From NCBI RefSeq assembly GCF_963678635.1, contig NC_087065.1, positions 62,088,754 to 62,152,753 on the forward strand: DNA of 64,000 nucleotides. The letters are read 5' to 3'. The notes below the pieces were generated by a model. That model was given only the letters and a program-made list of their open reading frames with translations, was not told the DNA's origin and did not search any database. This document shows positions 34,555 to 45,531 of the stretch, in pieces. Position 1 is the stretch's first letter. Each line of letters starts with the position of its first letter. A program made the position numbers and the translations under genes. Source of the stretch: Symsagittifera roscoffensis. Its lineage: Eukaryota > Xenacoelomorpha > Acoela > Convolutidae.

Positions 34555-34870
34555 CCAGACGAGTCCTGTGAACAAAGTTGTTTATGGGGAAAAAGTGAAC
34601 AAAGTTGTTTGCGGGAAAAAAGTCTAATAGCCAATAACAATCCCTTGGTTATCGCAAAAGCAAAAATACAGGAAGTATGTGTAAACAAATTAGTTACGGG
34701 AAAAAAGTCTAGTAACCCATTGCAATACCCTTGCTCATCGCAAGTAAAAAAAAAGGAAGCATATGAGTGAGTCCAGGATCCAGGAGGTGAGTCCTATGAA
34801 CAAAGTTACTTACGGGAAAAAAGTCTAGTACCCGATTGCAATACCATTGCTTATCGCAAGGGTAGAAATG
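34555..34870. repeat. Cluster of hairpin repeats (copy 1)
   Basis: Three to four partial copies in a row, each with GTGAACAAAGTTGTTTACGG-like sequence, AAAAAGTCTAGTACCCGATT, GCAATACC and a terminal stem such as TTGCTTATCGCAAG. The corresponding cluster in copy 2 is about 40612-40920. Confidence 0.75.
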
Positions 34871-35978
34871 TTATTTCTGAAAAAATACCAGAAATTAAAT
34901 AAGCATATTTATTTGCGAATTAGAGTTCTTAATATGACACTGCGTTCGTCATTCGCCATGAGCAATCAAAAACAACGAAAATCGAACAAGGATAGCCGGT
35001 TATTGTGCAAGTAACACAATGTTCCCAAAATACACTTCGAAATTTTTTTTCCAAATTTTTGTCGTTTTTTCTGCGTAGTGTGATAAAAGATCTGAATGAA
35101 AAAAAAGACGAGGCATTTTTATCAGTCATAGTAAAATACAGTAATAGTAAAACAGTTTATGCACAAAATAACTAGAAAAACCAAAAAAAATCGTTGAAAT
35201 TTGATGTTTTTGATTCACAATTTGGCGCTAAAAACTAACTTTACACAAATAACATTAAGCTTTCACGGCTTAAATTAAGCATAAACAAGCTACTGTAAGC
35301 CTGCAGGCTCAACTTATTATATTGAAACTAGACCAAAAATTGAAAATTTCAAAATGGGTTTCTCGACACTGAGAAAAGGTTTTCAAAATTTTTGATGTAG
35401 TTCGAATCGCGACTTAAAAATTTGTAATATAATATATCACTCAACTCATTTCGATGATTCTTTGTGGTCCCTGATTTTGCGTGGAAAACAAAAAGAAAAA
35501 ACTAAAACACGCGCAAATGCAAAGTTCCTGCAGGTTTTTCAAATGGTCGGAACAAAACTGGTTCACATTACAAACAGATGTTTCAAATTATGATTATTGA
35601 TTTCCAACTTACGAAAATAATCAATAATAATACATCCAAAATAAGAAAATCGAAAACCTGATGCGGATAAAATATCAACGAAAAAAATCGAAGCTCGATA
35701 CATCATATTTTTGAACCTGAGACTTTGTCGAAATATCTTTTTCCGCATAGGTTTTCTTTTAAAAATCGGATTTTATTTTCTGAGCTCAAGATAAGCACTT
35801 TCAAAGACTCTTTCTTGCCAAAAAATTCGCCGCTCTCTCGAATATATTTCGAGGTCGCTTTTGAAAAATTTAGAATTGGTCGAGCCAAAATGGATATTTA
35901 AAGCGAGATTTTGAGTGGGCAAGAGCTGCATTCCAGAGGGTGGATGTATCTGCCCCTTAAATCAGCCCCTGAACTGAC
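34871..35978. other. DHDDS intron 1, 5' part
   Basis: AT-rich, no supported gene. The 61-66-codon frames here recur in copy 2 only because the whole segment is duplicated. Confidence 0.5.
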
Positions 35979-36156
35979 CTGTGATTACTCTCTCTGAGAG
36001 GTCTCTGGCGTATCTTCTGTTTCCATCCATAATGAAAGCGATATGCTGAGGAATTGGGCCATACTTGATCATGCTGACGAGGAGTCTCTGATACCAAGCC
36101 AGGTCATACTTAGTTGTATCGTCGGTTGTTTGCACATCACGCTCAATCGCAGCCAT
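35979..36156 (-). CDS. DHDDS: DHDDS exon 1 (N-terminus, catalytic region I)
   Basis: ATG at 36156 (MAAIERDVQTTDDTTKYD), preceded by TTTCAG|GAGATTTT, which suggests a non-coding first exon upstream. The exon ends ATCACAG|GTCAGT (intron begins at 35978). It encodes WYQRLLVSMIKYGPIPQHIA and FIMDGNRRYARDLSERVITG. FIMDGNRRYA is region I of cis-prenyltransferases and contains the catalytic, Mg2+-coordinating Asp. The enzyme elongates farnesyl diphosphate with isopentenyl diphosphate to make dehydrodolichyl diphosphate at the ER, for N-glycosylation. Its reading phase joins exactly to exon 2 at 25313. This is the exon 1 copy nearest exons 2-4 and so the likelier one to be used. Confidence 0.9.
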
Positions 36157-37520
36157 AAAATCTCCTGAAACTAAGCCAAAAAATTGTACGATTTTTTCAA
36201 AAAAATTCAACCAATCAGATTTGAGCGTTATTTTATTTGTCTGAAGTGCATGAAACAAGAGTTCCTACATTGCTGATAAAAATTAACCGCATAAAACAAA
36301 AAATTAAAAACTTTAAACGCATTTTATTTCTCTTTGGGTTGACATAATACAAAGAGGGATGAGAACAAACTTTGCTTCGAATTTTGCCAGAATTAAAATG
36401 ATGAGCATTTTAAGCAAAACTTGGATTCTACATTTCAATCGAACAGCGGGTAAGTTCTTGCTCAATTAAGTTTGAGCCTAATACACCAAGATATTGTCTA
36501 ATTTAGCTTACAAAAAAAAGATATAATATTGTATAAAAATATTTTTGTTTGATACCCAAGAAATATCATTTTCGATTCCAAGAACTCATAGAAGACTGTT
36601 GGAGGGAACCTTGGCATGAGGAGTGTCTTTTTCCCGATTTTGCTTACCTCAAAGAAAGATCGTAGAGAATCAAAAGTGGTATGACGTTAAACTCCAATAA
36701 GTCAGGATTCCAACTCCAAAAACAAAATTGAGAAAGTTTTCTCAATATCGAGGAAAACTAGTTCTGAAATTTTTGGGTATTTCAGATTAATTTCGACTCT
36801 TTACACCAGATTTGATGAAAGACTCGTCTCCCAATTCAATTCGAATACATTTTCAACTTTATTTTTGCTATTATAAGTTCTTTTTTTTCTTTTTTGTAAC
36901 TAATTCTTCCGTTCTTTGCAAAAAAAATTAAGCAGTAAACTTATTTGATATTTTTATAAATTTGTCTAACTTGTCATATCACGAAGTCCATTTTTTTTCT
37001 AGCCCAAGTTACAAATGAAATTGGGGGCGCATTTTTGCAGCACTTGCATCTTATTAACTGGCGGCTAGTTATTGATGCTTACCAAGAGCCCATGGCGCAG
37101 ATGCTAGGACATGTGATTCTCAATCTCGGTGCTCCATTTCGGCACATATCAGAAGTTTTATCGTTTTTCAGACTGCAAATTTCACATTTATTTCCTATCT
37201 AATTCCATTAGCATTTTCTAATTTTTAGGTTTCGTTAAAAAATTGCGTAGCAAGGGGAATATTAAAATTTCTTGTTACTTGCAGAGAAACCGGCTATGCT
37301 AAAGAAAAAAACTACTTCTTTTTGCAAAAACACCTTTTTAGAGGTTAAACTATTCAATTTCATGGACAACCAAACTCCTTGACTCTGTCGTCTCAAGCGC
37401 GGGTGTTAAAGCAACTTGAAAGACAGTTAAACCTTCAAAGAAAGTCGGTCTACGGAAACAAGCCGACAATAATAAATAGACGTCCGAGCGTCCAAAAAAT
37501 CACAATAATTCTAGTTTGCA
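36157..37520. other. Spacer between MRPL44 and DHDDS exon 1
   Basis: About 1.7 kb separates MRPL44 (upstream on the minus strand) from DHDDS. It is AT-rich and should contain the DHDDS promoter and possibly a 5' UTR exon. I see no clear core element. Part of it (equivalent to 42309-42560) is tandemly duplicated in copy 2. Confidence 0.45.
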
Positions 37521-37720
37521 AAAAACACAGGTACTGGTCAGATTCGAACCAGCCTTTGCCGTTTCAAGCAGATGTGTTAGATTTAGGATAGATCCGCAAG
37601 ATGGTTGATTGAATTCATAATGAAGCAAGTAAAACACGTGTAAATTCTATGAAAAAACGTGTTAACGCAAAAAAAAGTCCAGTACTCGGTTGCAACACCC
37701 TTGCTAATCGCAATGATAAC
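37521..37720 (-). repeat. tRNA-like SINE piece and adjoining hairpin repeat
   Basis: 37530-37605 reads on the minus strand as GGCTGGTTCGAATCTGACC plus an A-box-like half. 37671-37715 is a hairpin-repeat copy (AAGTCCAGTACTCGGTTGC, CACCCTTGCTAATCGCAA). Both are repeated in duplication copy 2 near 43.84-44.03 kb. Confidence 0.5.
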
Positions 37721-37833
37721 AAAAACCATTTTGAAGAATCTAATTTCGTTTGTTTCATCGGGTTAATTAAAATCAGCACTGTTACACTAAGAAGCATTTA
37801 TACTCCAATCATTTTAATCAAAATTGAGAAACT

Positions 37834-38775
37834 TCAGTCTTTAATTTCTACTCTATCAAAATTGGCAGACACAGGTTTTTTACTTTCCCAGTTTGAATTC
37901 AACAAAAACTTCATTGAGTTGATAGCCGCTTCATTTTTTGCTTCTTCAATACTTTCTGCTGTTCCAGAACCCAGAAAATTTTTGTCTGAGAAAAAACAAA
38001 TCGAGATTGCAGGCAAGACGCTACAAGTAGATGCTCCATACATATTACGAGGCTCAGCAGTTGCCATGTTTTTATGAAGTAAGACACTGTTGAGCTCTTC
38101 CTCCGCATTTGGCGGCTTCCAGATCATAAAAATATCTTCCGTGATCAACTCGCTACACACGAAATCATCAACGAATTGAGCTGCATGATGAGAGCTTCGA
38201 TTGACAGCAATTGTTTCGACGAGAGCACAAAACGATCGATGAACAACTGAATCGTTATAAGGATAATCTGCTGCAATAATTAAATCGTCTAAACCTAGTT
38301 TTCGGCCAATTTTACTCAGAACCTTCTCTGAAAGGAGGTAATTAGAAACGGCTACTAATGCATTCTTGGGTAAAGAAGGGTATTCATGCATTAAAAATGA
38401 GGAGACAATTTCCCTTAACCTATTCTGACCTCTCCAGAACAAATCTGAATTGTCCGATTCTGGGGCCACTTTCAGTTTTCTTATTCTGTACTCCTCTGAT
38501 GGAATGCGTTTAAAACTTCTATCTACAAATGCATTTCGAAGAAAACCAATATTCATTGGCTCTCCTATTCTGAATGCAAATGCTCTCAACTCAGCAACAG
38601 AATTCCAGTTTGGGAAAAACGATCGCGGCCATGACGCGGGAGGCCCTTCTACAAATTGCTCCTGCTTTATTCTTTGAAGGCGTTTTCGATTATAATGAAG
38701 AGTCGGAAAAGGGCTTTTATAGCTATAGCACGAACGAGCGTAAAACTTACAGATGTGATTTTGACTTTTCAACAT
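37834..38775 (-). CDS. MRPL44: Mitochondrial ribosomal protein mL44, copy 1 (313 aa)
   Basis: Recognised by an RNase III-like fold followed by a double-stranded RNA-binding domain, with the segment order of animal mL44: NWNSVAELRAFAFRIGEP, NIGFLRNAFVDRSF, FLMHEYPSLPKNALVAVSNY, LLSEKVLSKIGRKLGLDDL, AQFVDDFVCSELITEDIF, MIWKPPNAEEELNSVL, then ISICFFSDKNFLGSGTAES and EEAKNEAAINSMKFLL. The start is ATG at 38775. It follows TTTATTTCAG, a good splice acceptor, and the first residues (MLKSQNHICKFYARSCYSYK) are basic and lack acidic residues, as expected of a mitochondrial targeting peptide. The frame continues upstream only through a TTG. The RNase III catalytic acidic residues are absent, as in other mL44 proteins, which are structural subunits of the mitoribosome large subunit. 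Stop TGA. Confidence 0.92.
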   Translation of the reverse strand: MLKSQNHICKFYARSCYSYKSPFPTLHYNRKRLQRIKQEQFVEGPPASWPRSFFPNWNSVAELRAFAFRIGEPMNIGFLRNAFVDRSFKRIPSEEYRIRKLKVAPESDNSDLFWRGQNRLREIVSSFLMHEYPSLPKNALVAVSNYLLSEKVLSKIGRKLGLDDLIIAADYPYNDSVVHRSFCALVETIAVNRSSHHAAQFVDDFVCSELITEDIFMIWKPPNAEEELNSVLLHKNMATAEPRNMYGASTCSVLPAISICFFSDKNFLGSGTAESIEEAKNEAAINSMKFLLNSNWESKKPVSANFDRVEIKD

Positions 38776-38934
38776 AGCTGATATCTGAAATAAAGATCTA
38801 GTGGAAATTACGTAACCTTCACTATAGAGAGCTGCAAAAAGTTGGAACAGACAGAGATAATTAAAAAGAGCAAATAGCCTACTATAAATCTTTTTTACGA
38901 GCAAAAACTATTTTTTCAGACAATCAAATAAGAC

Positions 38935-39053
38935 GCACAGGGGGGTAAGAAGTCTCCTTTACTATTCAGCCTTTTTATAGCGGATCTAGCCCACCTTTTA
39001 CTGGACCCGGCCATAGACTTTATCTTTTCGCGGACGACTTAGTAATCGGCTCT
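38935..39053 (+). pseudogene. Truncated LINE RT fragment at the duplication junction (copy 1)
   Basis: Same sequence as 45243-45361 but cut at the duplication breakpoint after GTAATCGGCTCT. It encodes SPLLFSLFIADLAHLLLDPA and then, in another phase, LFADDLVIGS, the RT active-site box. The frameshift between the two is shared by both copies, so the LINE was already dead before the duplication. Confidence 0.75.
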
Positions 39054-42031
39054 TTAATTCAACAATTGGACTCTGCCTAAAACCTTAATTGTTTCTCAAC
39101 TGAAATAAGTGAAAAGAGTAAAAAAAAATTAAGATAATCATTTTCCCAAGGAGATAACATTTATCTTATAAGAAATTAGGGAGCCGTCGTTTCTGAAAGG
39201 TCAATCATGGATCAAAAAGGCAGGTTATGGAAGGCTAAGTAGAGAACTTTCCCAAAGCCGCCTTCACGATTGAACAAAACACAAGAATTGGCCCAGTAGT
39301 TTTCGCGTAAAGTCAATAAAATTCCAAAAAACTGTCAAAGTTTCAAAACTTTGACTTGTTTGAAGGCCATAACTTTTTTCTCAAACAAACTGGGCATAGT
39401 CAATTATTAAATTAGGCTTTCAACAACCTGTTCGTTCGATTACACCCATGATATCAGGTTTGGCATAATAATTAGCGAGAAAAGTCCAAAAACGGTCAGC
39501 ACATAGACAAAATTTGACAACTCCGAAAATTATAGCGTTTAGTGCAAAAAAAATGCGTAGCCGCTTAAAAAGATTTACTCAACCTGTACTTTCGATTGAA
39601 CCCAAAATCTCAGGATGGTCAGCAAAACTTCGGAACGGTCCGCAAACAATAAATTTGACATTGCAGAGAATCATAGCTCCTCCAGGGTGATGCCCATTAT
39701 CTCCATTGAACCCGCAATATCAGATTTGGGAGGTTTTTTCGAGAAAAGTCGAAAAGATTCACAAAAACGATCCAAAACCAAAAACTCGACAAATCTGAGG
39801 ACCATAATATAAAGTGTAAAAATTTGGGCTTAGTCACTTATGCAGGGAAGCTTTTCAAACAGTTCTTTTCAATGGAGCCGAACTCATATTTGAAAGCGGT
39901 AGTTTTCGAGCAAACGAAAAAAAATCAAAATATGGGTCAAATAATCTTCCACATTTTTTCGAAGGCCGTAGACGAGTTAAAAGACTCTAGAGGAGTATGC
40001 AGGCACACAAGTGTGTGGGCGGTCTATAAATTTTCAATTGATTCCTTTTTTTTTGAAAAATCAGTAGTTTATGAGAAAAACAAAAACTTTTGCAAATGTG
40101 AAAACATTTTCCCAAACAAAAAGGAAAATTCAATAAACCAATTGGTAAACTTACAACCAAATTGAAAAAAGCGGAGGAAAGTCCTAAAATCGTGTTTCGC
40201 TTGAAACGAACCAATATTAGGTCATTAAGCCGATGAAAAGTAGGCCGAAATAATTTCGGCCGAGGAATTCTTTTAGCGAAAAACAGAAAGGAAATACGAA
40301 GTCCAGGTAGGTAAAATTACAAATTGTAGGAGTAAATCAAACATTAAAAGCAACATTTAAGAAAAATGCGCGGAACAAAAAAACGATACCAAGATGTGAC
40401 AACTGAGCCGACATCAGATAAGCCGACAAATAACTGGCCGAAAACTTTATTTAAAATAGAATACTTCCCATTTGAAAAACAGGTCCTGGTATGATTCAAA
40501 CCCAGGACCTTTGCCGTCCCAGGCAAATTCGCTAACTCCGGGCTAAGTTGGCCGGGAACGCTAAGAAATTTGAATACATTATGAAACAAGGTAAAGATGA
40601 GCCCAGACGAGTCCTGTGAACAAAGTTGTTTATGGGGAAAAAGTGAACAAAGTTGTTTGTGGGAAAAAAAGTCTAATAGCCAATAACAATCCCTTGGCTA
40701 TCGCAAAAGCAAAAATACAGGAAGTATGTGTTCTGTAAACAAATTAGTTACGGGAAAAAAGTCTAGTAACCCATTGCAATACCCTTGCTCATCGCAAGTA
40801 AAAAAAAGGAAGCATATGAGTGAGTCCAGGATCCAGGAGGTGAGTCCTATGAACAAAGTTACTTACGGGAAAAAAGTCTAGTACCCGATTGCAATACCAT
40901 TGCTTATCGCAAGGGTAGAAATGTTATTTCTGAAAAAATACCAGAAATTAAATGAGCATATTTATTTGCGAATTAGAGTTCTTAATATGACACTGCGTTC
41001 GTCATTCGCCATGAGCAATCAAAAACAACGAAAATCGAACAAGGATAGCCGGTTACTGTGCAAGTAACACAATGTTCCGAAAATACACTTCGAAATTTTT
41101 TTTCCAAATTTTTGTCGTTTTTTCTGCGTAGTGTGATAAAAGATCTGAATGAAAAAAAAGACGAGGCATTTTTATCAGTCATAGTAAAATACAGTAATAG
41201 TAAAACAGTTTATGCACAAAATAACTAGAAAAACCAAAAAAAATCGTTGAAATTTGATGTTTTTGATTCACAATTTGGCGCTAAAAACTAACTTTACACA
41301 AATAACATTAAGCTTTCACGGCTTAAATTAAGCATAAATAAGCTACTGTAAGCCTGCAGGCTCAACTTATTATATTGAAACTAGACCAAAAATTAAAAAT
41401 TTCAAAATGGGTTTCTCGACACTGAGAAAAGGTTTTCAAAATTTTTGATGTAGTTCGAATCACGACTTAAAAATTTGTAATATAATATATCACTCAACTC
41501 ATTTCGATGATTCTTTGTGGTCCCTGATTTTGCGTGGAAAACAAAAAGAAAAAACTAAAACACGCGCAAATGCAAAGTTCCTGCAGGTTTTTCAAATGGT
41601 CGGAACAAAACTGGTTCACATTACAAACAGATGTTTCAAATTATGATTATTGATTTCCAACTTACGAAAATAATCAATAATAATACATCCAAAATAAGAA
41701 AATCGAAAACCTGATGCGGATAAAATATCAACGAAAAAAATCGAAGCTCGATACATCATATTTTTGAACCTGAGACTTTGTCGAAATATCTTTTTCCGCA
41801 TAGGTTTTCTTTTAAAAATCGGATTTTATTTTCTGAGCTCAAGATAAGCACTTTCAAAGACTCTTTCTTGCCAAAAAATTCGCCGCTCTCTCGAATATAT
41901 TTCGAGGTCACTTTTGAAAAATTTAGAATTGGTCGAGCCAAAATGGATATTTAAAGCGAGATTTTGAGTGGGCAAGAGCTGCATTCCAGAGGGTGGATGT
42001 ATCTGCCCCTTAAATCAGCCCCTGAACTGAC

Positions 42032-42209
42032 CTGTGATTACTCTCTCTGAGAGGTCTCTGGCGTATCTTCTGTTTCCATCCATAATGAAAGCGATATGCT
42101 GAGGAATTGGGCCATACTTGATCATGCTGACGAGGAGTCTCTGATACCAAGCCAGGTCATACTTAGTTGTATCGTCGGTTGTTTGCACATCACGCTCAAT
42201 CGCAGCCAT
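42032..42209 (-). pseudogene. DHDDS: Orphan second copy of DHDDS exon 1
   Basis: Same coding sequence, ATG (42209), acceptor-like upstream TTTCAG and donor ACAG|GTCAGT as 35979-36156, with an unchanged translation. There is no exon 2 between it and the next gene (copy-1 MRPL44). It could only produce DHDDS by splicing over MRPL44 copy 1 and exon 1 copy 1, acting as an alternative promoter and first exon. Otherwise it is a gene fragment. The intact splice sites and frame show the duplication is recent. Confidence 0.8.
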
Positions 42210-42308
42210 AAAATCTCCTGAAACTAAGCCAAAAAATTGTACGATTTTTTCAAAAATTCAACCAATCAGATTTGAGCGTTATTTTATTTGTCTTAAGTGT
42301 ATGAAACA

Positions 42309-42812
42309 AGAGTTCCTACATTGCTGATAAAAATTAACCGCATAAAACAAAAAATTAAAAACTTTAAACGCATTTTATTTCTCTTTGGGTTGACATAATA
42401 CAAAGAGGGATGAGAACAAACTTTGCTTCGAATTTTGCCAGAATTAAAATGATGCAGCATTTTAAGCAAAACTTGGATTCTACATTTTAATCGAACAGCG
42501 GGTAAGTTCTTGCTCAATTAAGGTTGAGCCTAATACACCAAGATATTGTCTAATTTAGCTAGAGTTCCTACATTGCTGATAAAAATTAACCGCATAAAAC
42601 AAAAAATTAAAAACTTTAAACGCATTTTATTTCTCTTTGGGTTGACATAATACAAAGAGGGATGAGAACAAACTTTGCTTCGAATTTTGCCAGAATTAAA
42701 ATGATGCAGCATCTTAAGCAAAACTTGGATTCTACATTTTAATCGAACAGCGGGTAAGTTCTTGCTCAATTAAGGTTGACCCTAATACACCAAGATATTG
42801 TCTAATTTAGCT
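42309..42812. repeat. 252-bp tandem duplication within copy 2
   Basis: 42309-42560 and 42561-42812 are nearly identical, both starting AGAGTTCCTACATTGCTG and ending GTCTAATTTAGCT. Copy 1 of the large duplication has a single unit. The extra copy therefore arose after the 6-kb duplication. Confidence 0.95.
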
Positions 42813-43834
42813 TACAAAAAAAAGATATAATATTGTATAAAAATATTTTTGTTTGATACCCAAGAAATATCATTTTCGATTCCAAGAACTCATAGAAGAC
42901 TGTTGGAGGGAACCTTGGCATGAGGAGTGTCTTTTTCTTCCCGATTTTGCTTACCTCAAAGAAAGATCGTAGAAAATCAAAAGTGGTATGACGTTAAACT
43001 CCAATAAATCAGGATTCCAACTCCAAAAACAAAATTGAGAAAGTTTTCTCAATATCGAGGAAAACTAGTTCTGAAATTTTTGGGTATTTCAGATTAATTT
43101 CGACTCTTTACACCAGATTTGATGAAAGACTCGTCTCCCAATTCAATTCGAATACATTTTCAACTTTATTTTTGCTATTATAAGTTCTTTTTTTTCTTTT
43201 TTGTAACTAATTCTTCCGTTCTTTGCAAAAAAAATTAAGCAGTAAACTTATTTGATATTTTTATAAATTTGTCTTACTTGTCATATCACGAAGTCCACTT
43301 TTTTTCTAGCCCAAGTTACAAATGAAATTGGGGGCGCATTTTTGCAGCACTTGCATCTTATTAACTGGCGGCTAGTTATTGATGCTTACCAAGAGCCCAT
43401 GGCGAAGATGCTAGGACATGTGATTCTCAATCTCGGTGCTCCATTTCGGCACATATCAGAAGTTTTATCGTTTTTCAGACTGCAAATTTCACATTTATTT
43501 CCTATCTTATTCCATTAGCATTTTCTAATTTTTAGGTTTCGTTAAAAAATTGCGTAGCAAGGGGAATATTAAAATTTCTTGTTACTTGCAGAGAAACCGG
43601 CTATGCTACAGAAAAAAAACTACTTCTTTTTGCAAAAACACCTTTTTAGAGGTTAAACTATTCAATTTCATGGACAACCAAACTCCTTGACTCTGTCGTC
43701 TCAAGCGCGGGTGTTAAAGCAACTTGAAAGACAGTTAAACCTTCAAAGAAAGTCGGTCTACGGAAACAAGCCGACAATAATAAATAGACGTCCGAGCGTC
43801 CAAAAAATCACAATAATTCTAGTTTGCAAAAAAC

Positions 43835-44030
43835 ACAGGTACTGGTCAGATTCGAACCAGCCTTTGCCGTTTCAAGCAGATGTGTTAGATTTAGGATAGA
43901 TCCGCAAGATGGTTGATTGAATTCATAATGAAGCAAGTAAAACACGTGTAAATTCTATGAAAAAACGTGTTAACGCAAAAAAAAAGTCCAGTACTCGGTT
44001 GCAACACCCTTGCTAATCGCAATGATAACA
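43835..44030 (-). repeat. tRNA-like SINE piece and hairpin repeat (copy 2)
   Basis: Counterpart of 37521-37720. It includes GTACTGGTCAGATTCGAACC (tRNA-like on the minus strand) and GTCCAGTACTCGGTTGC with the eroded stem CCTTGCTAATCGCAATG. Confidence 0.5.
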
Positions 44031-44142
44031 AAAACCATTTTGAAGAATCTAATTTCGTTTGTTTCATCGGGTTAATTAAAATCAGCACTGTTACACTAAG
44101 AAGCATTTATACTCCAATCATTTTAATCAAAATTGAGAAAGT

Positions 44143-45084
44143 TCAGTCTTTAATTTCTACTCTATCAAAATTAGCAGACACAGGTTTTTTACTTTCCCAG
44201 TTTGAATTCAACAAAAACTTCATTGAGTTGATAGCCGCTTCATTTTTTGCTTCTTCAATACTTTCTGCTGTTCCAGAACCCAGAAAATTTTTATCTGAGA
44301 AAAAACAAATCGAGATTGCAGGCAAGACGCTACAAGTAGATGCTCCATACATATAACGAGGCTCAGCAGTTGCCATGTTTTTATGAAGTAAGACACTGTT
44401 GAGCTCTTCCTCCGCATTTGGCGGCTTCCAGATCATAAAAATATCTTCCGTGATCAACTCGCTACACACGAAATCATCAACGAATTGAGCTGCATGATGA
44501 GAGCTTCGATTGACAGCAATTGTTTCGACGAGGGCACAAAACGATCGATGAACAACTGAATCGTTATAAGGATAATCTGCTGCAATAATTAAATCGTCTA
44601 AACCTAGTTTTCGGCCAATTTTACTCAGAACCTTCTCTGAAAGGAGGTAATTAGAAACGGCTACTAATGCATTCTTGGGTAAAGAAGGGTATTCATGCAT
44701 TAAAAATGAGGAGACAATTTCCCTTAACCTATTCTGACCTCTCCAGAACAAATCTGAATTGTCCGATTCTGGGGCCACTTTCAGTTTTCTTATTCTGTAC
44801 TCCTCTGATGGAATGCGTTTAAAACTTCTATCTACAAATGCATTTCGAAGAAAACCAATATTCATTGGCTCTCCTATTCTGAATGCAAATGCTCTCAACT
44901 CAGCAACAGAATTCCAGTTTGGGAAAAACGATCGCGGCCATGACGCGGGAGGCCCTTCTACAAATTGCTCCTGCTTTATTCTTTGAAGGCGTTTTCGATT
45001 ATAATGAAGAGTCGGAAAAGGGCTTTTATAGCTATAGCACGAACGAGCGTAAAACTTACAGATGTGATTTTGACTTTTCAACAT
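44143..45084 (-). CDS. MRPL44: Mitochondrial ribosomal protein mL44, copy 2 (313 aa)
   Basis: Same length, start context and domains as the copy at 37834-38775. The protein differs by one residue that I can see (Asn in copy 1, Tyr here, just before MYGASTC in the loop leading to the RNA-binding domain); other DNA differences are silent or outside the coding region. Both copies are intact, with the same acceptor-like TTTATTTCAG upstream. Which is expressed cannot be told from sequence. Confidence 0.92.
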   Translation of the reverse strand: MLKSQNHICKFYARSCYSYKSPFPTLHYNRKRLQRIKQEQFVEGPPASWPRSFFPNWNSVAELRAFAFRIGEPMNIGFLRNAFVDRSFKRIPSEEYRIRKLKVAPESDNSDLFWRGQNRLREIVSSFLMHEYPSLPKNALVAVSNYLLSEKVLSKIGRKLGLDDLIIAADYPYNDSVVHRSFCALVETIAVNRSSHHAAQFVDDFVCSELITEDIFMIWKPPNAEEELNSVLLHKNMATAEPRYMYGASTCSVLPAISICFFSDKNFLGSGTAESIEEAKNEAAINSMKFLLNSNWESKKPVSANFDRVEIKD

Positions 45085-45242
45085 AGCTGATATCTGAAAT
45101 AAAGATCTAGTGGAAATTACGTAACCTTCACTATAGAGAGCTGCAAAAAGTTGGAACAGACAGAGATAATTAAAAAGAGCAAATAGCCTACTATAAATTT
45201 TTTTTACGAGCAAAAACTATTTTTTCAGACAATCAAATAAGA

Positions 45243-45405
45243 CGCACAGGGGGGTAAGAAGTCTCCTTTACTATTCAGCCTTTTTATAGCGGATCTAGCC
45301 CACCTTTTACAGGACCCGGCCATAGACTTTATCTTTTCGCGGACGACTTAGTAATCGGCTCTTCCAACCAAGTAAAACTTCAGGAAACACTCAAAAAACT
45401 TTAAA
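45243..45405 (+). pseudogene. LINE RT fragment with FADD box
   Basis: SPLLFSLFIADLAHLLLDPA (the RT segment just before the active site) and, after a one-base phase change, RLYLFADDLVIGSSNQVKLQ followed by ETLKKL. FADD is the RT catalytic dyad. The frame stops right after. Non-LTR type, plus strand, opposite to the nuclease relic at 45532-46060. Confidence 0.8.
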
Positions 45406-45531
45406 TTCAGGAGCTTGGCGTTTACCAGCGGGCTTATAAAATGCCATACATACAAAATAACAGAAACAAATTTACAATGACGCCAGATACACAGAAAACG
45501 TTACCAGATTTACATAGAACAGAAAAAACAC

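Larger units (their letters stand above)
33003..39054. repeat. Segmental duplication, copy 1 (~6.05 kb)
   Basis: Matches 39055-45362 head to tail with only a few differences per kb. It begins at TTTAATTCAA..ATTGGACTCTGCC (33003 onward) and ends in GTAATCGGCTCT. It contains MRPL44, DHDDS exon 1, a block of ~160-bp repeats (33220-34030), a tRNA-derived SINE (34435-34510) and a cluster of hairpin repeats (34560-34866). Confidence 0.96.
39055..45362. repeat. Segmental duplication, copy 2 (~6.31 kb)
   Basis: Near-identical to 33003-39054. The extra ~250 bp come from an internal 252-bp tandem duplication at 42309-42812. Small differences (single-base changes and A-run length changes) are scattered. 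It carries a second MRPL44 and a second DHDDS exon 1, with no following DHDDS exons before the next MRPL44. Its repeat blocks mirror copy 1: ~160-bp repeats at 39270-40080, SINE at about 40482-40565, hairpin repeats at about 40612-40920. Confidence 0.96.

Noticed and set aside
36156-36258. A longer DHDDS N-terminus starting 34 codons upstream of the chosen ATG
   Set aside because: The longer frame opens with TTG, crosses the acceptor-like TTTCAG, and adds residues not seen in the family. The ATG at 36156 fits.
38776-38904. A longer MRPL44 N-terminus
   Set aside because: It opens with TTG and crosses a good splice acceptor (TTTATTTCAG). The ATG at 38775 starts a typical mitochondrial targeting peptide.
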